Position numbers and translations under genes: made by a program
Notes under the pieces: model-generated
Database searches by the model: none
Seen by the model: the letters and a program-made list of their open reading frames with translations, nothing else
What the model was told of the DNA's origin: nothing
NCBI GenBank assembly: GCA_000724175.1
Contig: JPGV01000004.1
Span: forward strand, 1-58,527
Direction of reading: 5' to 3'
Origin: [Candidatus Thermochlorobacteriaceae] bacterium GBChlB
GTDB taxonomy: Bacteria; Bacteroidota; Chlorobiia; Chlorobiales; Thermochlorobacteraceae
Length of the DNA stretch: 58,527 bases
Part shown: positions 55,294-58,527 of the stretch, one piece after another
How positions within the stretch are numbered: position 1 is the stretch's first letter
Layout: every line of letters starts with the position of its first letter

Positions 55294-56865
55294 CTAATCG
55301 GCTTTTCCCATCAGGCGTGATTCTTCTAAATCAAGTTCATACTCAATGCGGCGCAGGACTTCATCGCTGATGTCGCCTTGTTTGCGCAGCTCGATAGCCG
55401 TTTGACGTTCTCTGGTGAGAACTGCATGCTGCAGTTGTTGAAACGTAAGATGGTCGCCAGTTGGCTTAAACGGCATTAGGGGACTCGAGGTCAGTTGAGC
55501 CAAACGGTCGTCGTATCTCGTGCGAAGGCGGCTGACAATTTCGTTGGTAATCGTGCCTGATGCAGCAAGCTCCTCGATATAAGCAACTGCGGCTTCGGCA
55601 GCTTTGCGTCGCGCGTAGAGCTCCTCGATTTGTTCTGTGTTTTCCTCGTCAAAGCCAAGCCAACGAATGATAAACGGAAGCGACAAGCCTTGAATCACAA
55701 GCGTTGATAAAATCACGGCGAAAGACACAAAGATGATAAAATCACGTTTGGGGAACGGGCTGCCATCGGTCATCACAATCGGCAGTGCAAGCGCGGCGGC
55801 CAGCGTAACAATGCCGCGCATTCCCGCCCAAGACACAAGTGCGGGAAATTTCCATTCCAAGCGAGGCTCTTTGAGTATCCATCGCGGAATGTAGGTAGCG
55901 GGAAACACCCAAACAATGCGAACTAAAATGACCGTTAGGCAAATTATCGCCGTGTCGAGAAGCAGCGCGCCTAAGGGTTCGCTCGATGCGCCGTTCAAGA
56001 CATCGGGCAATTGCAAGCCGATGATAATGAAAATAAATCCGTTGAGCAGAAAGACGAAAATGTCCCAAACCGAATAGGCTTGCAATCGCGCTGCTGGAGA
56101 AAAGAGTTCTGCCGACCGATTCGTCAAATACAAGCCCGTTGTAACCACAGCAAGCACGCCAGAGACATGAATCGATTCTGCGAGCAAATACATACTGAAT
56201 GGTGTCAGCAGCGTCAGCGTTGTCTCGACCGCCGGAGAGTTGTAGAGTCGCCGATGCACCAGCGAGAGCGCGACGCCGCCCGCAAGTCCAACTGCCACGC
56301 CGCCCGCCGCCACAATAACGAACTGCACGCCTGCTTCCCAAATCGAGAACGCTCCCGACACAACAGCGGCAACGGCAAATTTATACGCCACCAAGCCCGT
56401 TGCGTCGTTGACCAAACTCTCACCTTCAAGGATGGTAATGATCCTCTTTGGCACATTCAAACGCTGCGTGATTGCCGTTGCGGCAACAGCATCGGGCGGC
56501 GAGACAATCGCGCCCAAGACAAATGCGACTGCCCAACTCATTCCTGACACAAGTTCATGCGCGACAATCGCTACTGCGGTCGTCGTTGTTAAAACCAGTC
56601 CGACGGCAAGCAGTGAGATCGGTCGAAGATTTGCTTTGAACTCGCGCCATGATGTATACCACGCAGCGGCATAGAGAATTGGCGGTAAGAACACCAGAAA
56701 AACCGTGTCAGGGGCAAGTCGCACGCGCGGCAAGCCGGGAATAAATCCCAAACCCAAGCCGACCAATACCAGCAAAATTGGATACGGCACTAGCAGGCGG
56801 TTAGCAATTACCGACAGCACAGTGGCAATACTTAAAACAACCAGAATAATGGCAATATTTTCCAC
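55294..56865 (-). CDS. CPA1-type Na+/H+ antiporter (NhaP family)
   Basis: The protein has 523 residues with 12-13 hydrophobic helices. VFLPPILYAAAW, AIVSPPDAVAA and GESLVNDATGLVAYKFA (the Asn-Asp ion site of CPA1 exchangers) are in order. The C-terminal 120 residues are a cytoplasmic helical tail (FDEENTEQIEELYARRKAAEAAV). It exports Na+ (or K+) for H+ and would help a cell using a Na+-driven symporter keep its gradient. It is convergent with acs, about 50 bases beyond the acs terminator. Confidence 0.92.
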   Translation of the reverse strand: MENIAIILVVLSIATVLSVIANRLLVPYPILLVLVGLGLGFIPGLPRVRLAPDTVFLVFLPPILYAAAWYTSWREFKANLRPISLLAVGLVLTTTTAVAIVAHELVSGMSWAVAFVLGAIVSPPDAVAATAITQRLNVPKRIITILEGESLVNDATGLVAYKFAVAAVVSGAFSIWEAGVQFVIVAAGGVAVGLAGGVALSLVHRRLYNSPAVETTLTLLTPFSMYLLAESIHVSGVLAVVTTGLYLTNRSAELFSPAARLQAYSVWDIFVFLLNGFIFIIIGLQLPDVLNGASSEPLGALLLDTAIICLTVILVRIVWVFPATYIPRWILKEPRLEWKFPALVSWAGMRGIVTLAAALALPIVMTDGSPFPKRDFIIFVSFAVILSTLVIQGLSLPFIIRWLGFDEENTEQIEELYARRKAAEAAVAYIEELAASGTITNEIVSRLRTRYDDRLAQLTSSPLMPFKPTGDHLTFQQLQHAVLTRERQTAIELRKQGDISDEVLRRIEYELDLEESRLMGKAD

Positions 56866-56987
56866 AACAGGCGAGATAATAATGGTTGCAAGATAGACAT
56901 CTCGGCGTGAATAGCGATACGAGGTTCACGCTTCGGCGTAATCAGGTTGGAGTCAAGCATAATTTAAGTGTTGAAAGGAGCGATTCA

Positions 56988-57380
56988 ATGCACATGTCAG
57001 TCATCGAGCAGCCTATTGTCGTCAATAATATCAACTGGTTTGAAATTCCTGTTCTCAATTTTGACCGCGCCAGAGCGTTTTATGAAACCCTTCTCGATGT
57101 GGATATTAAAGAAGAAACCAGCGCAGGCTTTAGAATGGGCATTTTTCCACACAATGGCGTTGGCGGCGCGATTATTGCAGGCGAAGGATATGAGCCGTCC
57201 GAAAAAGGCGCGGTCGTGTATCTCAACGGCGGCAACGATTTGGCGGAACGCCTCCATCGCGTTGAACACATCGGCGGCAACGTCCTCATTCCCAAAACGC
57301 TCATCTCTCCTGAGGTCGGGTATTTCGCGTTTTTCCGCGACACCGAGGGCAACCGCATAGCGCTGCACTCGCTTCACTAA
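56988..57380 (+). CDS. VOC (glyoxalase/bleomycin-resistance) family protein
   Basis: AAAGGAG upstream supports ATG 56988, giving 130 residues; an in-frame start at 56886 would overlap nothing but adds no domain. INWFEIPVLNFDRARAFYE is the first VOC beta-alpha-beta module, and GYFAFFRDTEGNRIALHS the last, with the C-terminal metal-type Glu region. Members range from glyoxalases to dioxygenases and resistance proteins; substrate unknown. It lies 122 bases from the divergent antiporter start. Confidence 0.85.
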   Translation: MHMSVIEQPIVVNNINWFEIPVLNFDRARAFYETLLDVDIKEETSAGFRMGIFPHNGVGGAIIAGEGYEPSEKGAVVYLNGGNDLAERLHRVEHIGGNVLIPKTLISPEVGYFAFFRDTEGNRIALHSLH

Positions 57381-57426
57381 ACGGAACGGAACGGCGTATG
57401 CACCAATGAAGATAATTGAACCACGG

Positions 57427-57456
57427 CTTTTTTAACGATAACTTTTTTAACGATAA
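57427..57456. repeat. Perfect 15-bp tandem duplication
   Basis: CTTTTTTAACGATAA occurs twice, back to back (57427-57441 and 57442-57456), in the spacer before the EVE gene. It probably arose by replication slippage, and may alter promoter spacing. Confidence 0.8.
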
Positions 57457-57480
57457 ACCGACTCGTCAGGAGATTTTCAG

Positions 57481-57921
57481 ATGAACCGCAAGTATTGGAT
57501 TGTCGTTGCGTCCAAAGACCAAGTTGAACAAGGCGTTGCCAATGGATTCGTGCAAGCAGTTCACGGTCATGCCGAGCCGCTCACCCGCATGAAAGCAGGC
57601 GATAAAGTGCTGTTCTACTCGTCCAAACTCACCCAAGATGGCGAAGAAAAGTATCAATACTTCACCGCAGTTGGCGAAATTGCCGACAACCGCATTGTTC
57701 AAGTCAGTGCGGGCAACGGCTTCAAGCCGTTTCGTCGGCGTGCCTTCTTCAAGCGATGCCGCAACATCTCAATTCTGCCGCTGATTTCAGAGCTGTCGTT
57801 CATCAAAAATAAAACCAAGTGGGGAATGCCATTCCGCTTTGGCACATTAGAAATTCCTGAACGAGATTTTCTGCTCATCTCCAAAAAAATGGTCTCTATT
57901 CCTGAATTGGAAGCCGCATAA
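57481..57921 (+). CDS. EVE domain protein (UPF0310)
   Basis: The protein has 146 residues. YWIVVASKDQVEQGVANGFVQAVHGHAEPLTRM-type start (here beginning KYWIVVASKDQVEQG), DKVLFYSSKL and FFTAVGEI-like strand YFTAVGEI form the EVE/PUA-like barrel. FKPFRRRAFF and LSFIKNKTKWGMPFRFG complete it. EVE proteins bind modified bases or nucleotides and are often linked to restriction or RNA modification, but here no such neighbour is present. AGGAG a few bases upstream supports the start. Confidence 0.85.
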   Translation: MNRKYWIVVASKDQVEQGVANGFVQAVHGHAEPLTRMKAGDKVLFYSSKLTQDGEEKYQYFTAVGEIADNRIVQVSAGNGFKPFRRRAFFKRCRNISILPLISELSFIKNKTKWGMPFRFGTLEIPERDFLLISKKMVSIPELEAA

Positions 57922-57940
57922 CTTTTGTTGTTGCAAAAGT

Positions 57941-57976
57941 GGATGCTTTACTTCGCTGTGCTTTGTTCAGCATGAC
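57941..57976. repeat. GTCATGCTGAAC..GAAGCATCC dispersed repeat, copy 3 (inverted)
   Basis: Read on the minus strand: GTCATGCTGAACAAAGCAC, then AGCGAAGTAAAGCATCC. It shares both ends with the copy at 44444 but has about ten extra internal bases. It lies between the EVE gene and the terminator. Confidence 0.55.
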
Positions 57977-57983
57977 AAAACAA

Positions 57984-58013
57984 AAAGGGCGTCCCGACCC
58001 GCGAGACGCCTTT
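57984..58013. terminator. Bidirectional terminator between EVE gene and T9SS gene
   Basis: AAAGGGCGTCCCG pairs imperfectly with CGAGACGCCTTT around a short loop, flanked by A and T runs. It is a degenerate relative of the terminator at 42217, also just downstream of a T9SS gene's stop. Confidence 0.7.
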
Positions 58014-58035
58014 ACTATCCACTGTCAATTATTCA

Positions 58036-58527
58036 CTACTTGACCAGCATCATCTTCTTTGTCTCCACAAAACTGCCTGCTTGCAGTCGGTAGAAATACA
58101 CGCCGCTCGATAAATTCGCGGCGTCGAACGACACACTGTATCGTCCCGCCTCCTGACGACCATTCATCAATGTCGCCACCTCACGACCGAGCATGTCATA
58201 GACTTTCAAACGCACTTCGCTTGATATGGGCAACTGATAACTAATCACGGTGCTGGGATTAAATGGATTCGGATAGTTCTGCCCAAGCTCAAAGGTGCGC
58301 GGCAGTCCTGCCTCGACTTCAACCATTGGCAGTATCTCAAACTGTCCATCAAAATCCACTTGCTTCAAGCGGTATTGCACTTTGCCCGATGCCGTTCTAT
58401 CGACAAACGAGTAGCTCTTGGCGTCGCTCGTCGTGCCGTTGCCCTTGACAAAGCCGAGAACTGACCATGATGTCCCCGCGCTGTTCTCTGTTCTGCGTTG
58501 CACTTCAAAGCCGGCGTTGTTTTTTTC
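58036..58527 (-). CDS. T9SS sorting-domain protein, C-terminal part (start beyond right edge)
   Basis: The minus-strand frame is open from the right edge to TAG 58036, 163 residues visible. It begins [12 protein letters not shown], the fibronectin-like segment that precedes most sorting domains in these bacteria. It continues with [27 protein letters not shown] and [14 protein letters not shown], and ends [20 protein letters not shown]-type plus VK. The catalytic or binding part of the protein lies outside the window. Confidence 0.92.
   Translation of the reverse strand, partial: EKNNAGFEVQRRTENSAGTSWSVLGFVKGNGTTSDAKSYSFVDRTASGKVQYRLKQVDFDGQFEILPMVEVEAGLPRTFELGQNYPNPFNPSTVISYQLPISSEVRLKVYDMLGREVATLMNGRQEAGRYSVSFDAANLSSGVYFYRLQAGSFVETKKMMLVK

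Noticed and set aside
1-58527. tRNA, rRNA, insertion sequences or prophage
   Set aside because: I looked in the intergenic stretches and among the proteins and saw no cloverleaf, rRNA motif, transposase, integrase or capsid gene.

Overview
The window reads as chromosomal DNA of a Chlorobiota (green sulfur bacteria and relatives) organism, most like the aerobic or photoheterotrophic Chloroherpeton/Thermochlorobacter side of the phylum. This is an inference from three things: a geranylgeranyl reductase of the chlorophyll type (bchP); several secreted proteins with the Bacteroidota/Chlorobiota type IX secretion (T9SS) C-terminal sorting domain; and an AP2-like protein of a kind known in Chlorobium relatives. 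GC content is moderate (about half by eye), genes are densely packed on both strands, and I saw no tRNA, rRNA, CRISPR array, transposase or phage gene.

Layout. 1-2432: 5' part of a large secreted beta-helix protein on the minus strand, cut by the window edge. 2689-6436: bchP, a Uma2-family protein and a GH3 glycosidase lipoprotein. 6450-10646: a tightly spaced surface-glycan cassette (flippase, methyltransferase, GT9, GT2). 10719-14919: two secreted peptidases (M14, M28). 14951-17395: an ATP-grasp protein and a TPR protein. 17656-25337: a MacAB/TolC-like export operon with one ATPase, two permeases, a TPR protein and a frameshifted four-helix-bundle gene. 25457-26794: mscL and a DUF3078 protein. 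26807-31852 (minus): an operon of a small membrane protein, MoxR ATPase, double AP2-like protein, DUF58 protein, BatD-like protein and BatA. 31885-34709: tsaD and an unknown envelope protein. 34831-38548: cupredoxin, membrane adenylate cyclase and an outer-membrane porin-like protein. 38732-42105: a ferritin-like Tat protein and two LPP20-like envelope proteins. 42263-44245 (minus): a choice-of-anchor I protein with a T9SS tail. 44611-55169: an acetate-use region (DUF294 regulator, DEDDh exonuclease, DUF4212 subunit, sodium/solute symporter, porin, two small lipoproteins, acetyl-CoA synthetase). 55294-57921: CPA1 Na+/H+ antiporter, VOC protein and EVE protein. 58036-58527: C-terminus of another T9SS protein, cut by the right edge.

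How they fit. The clearest metabolic theme is uptake and activation of acetate or a similar small carboxylate (symporter pair, porin, Acs), with a DUF294 cyclic-nucleotide/CBS regulator next to it. A bchP gene elsewhere in the window fits a photoheterotroph. Most other genes serve the cell envelope: export pump, glycan building, secreted hydrolases, lipoproteins and T9SS cargo. No wholly new system is obvious. The least expected items are the AP2-like gene inside the MoxR/Bat operon, the large internally repeated insert and EF-hand-like loop in the symporter, the cupredoxin/cyclase/porin cluster, and the repeat-containing leader upstream of the symporter operon.
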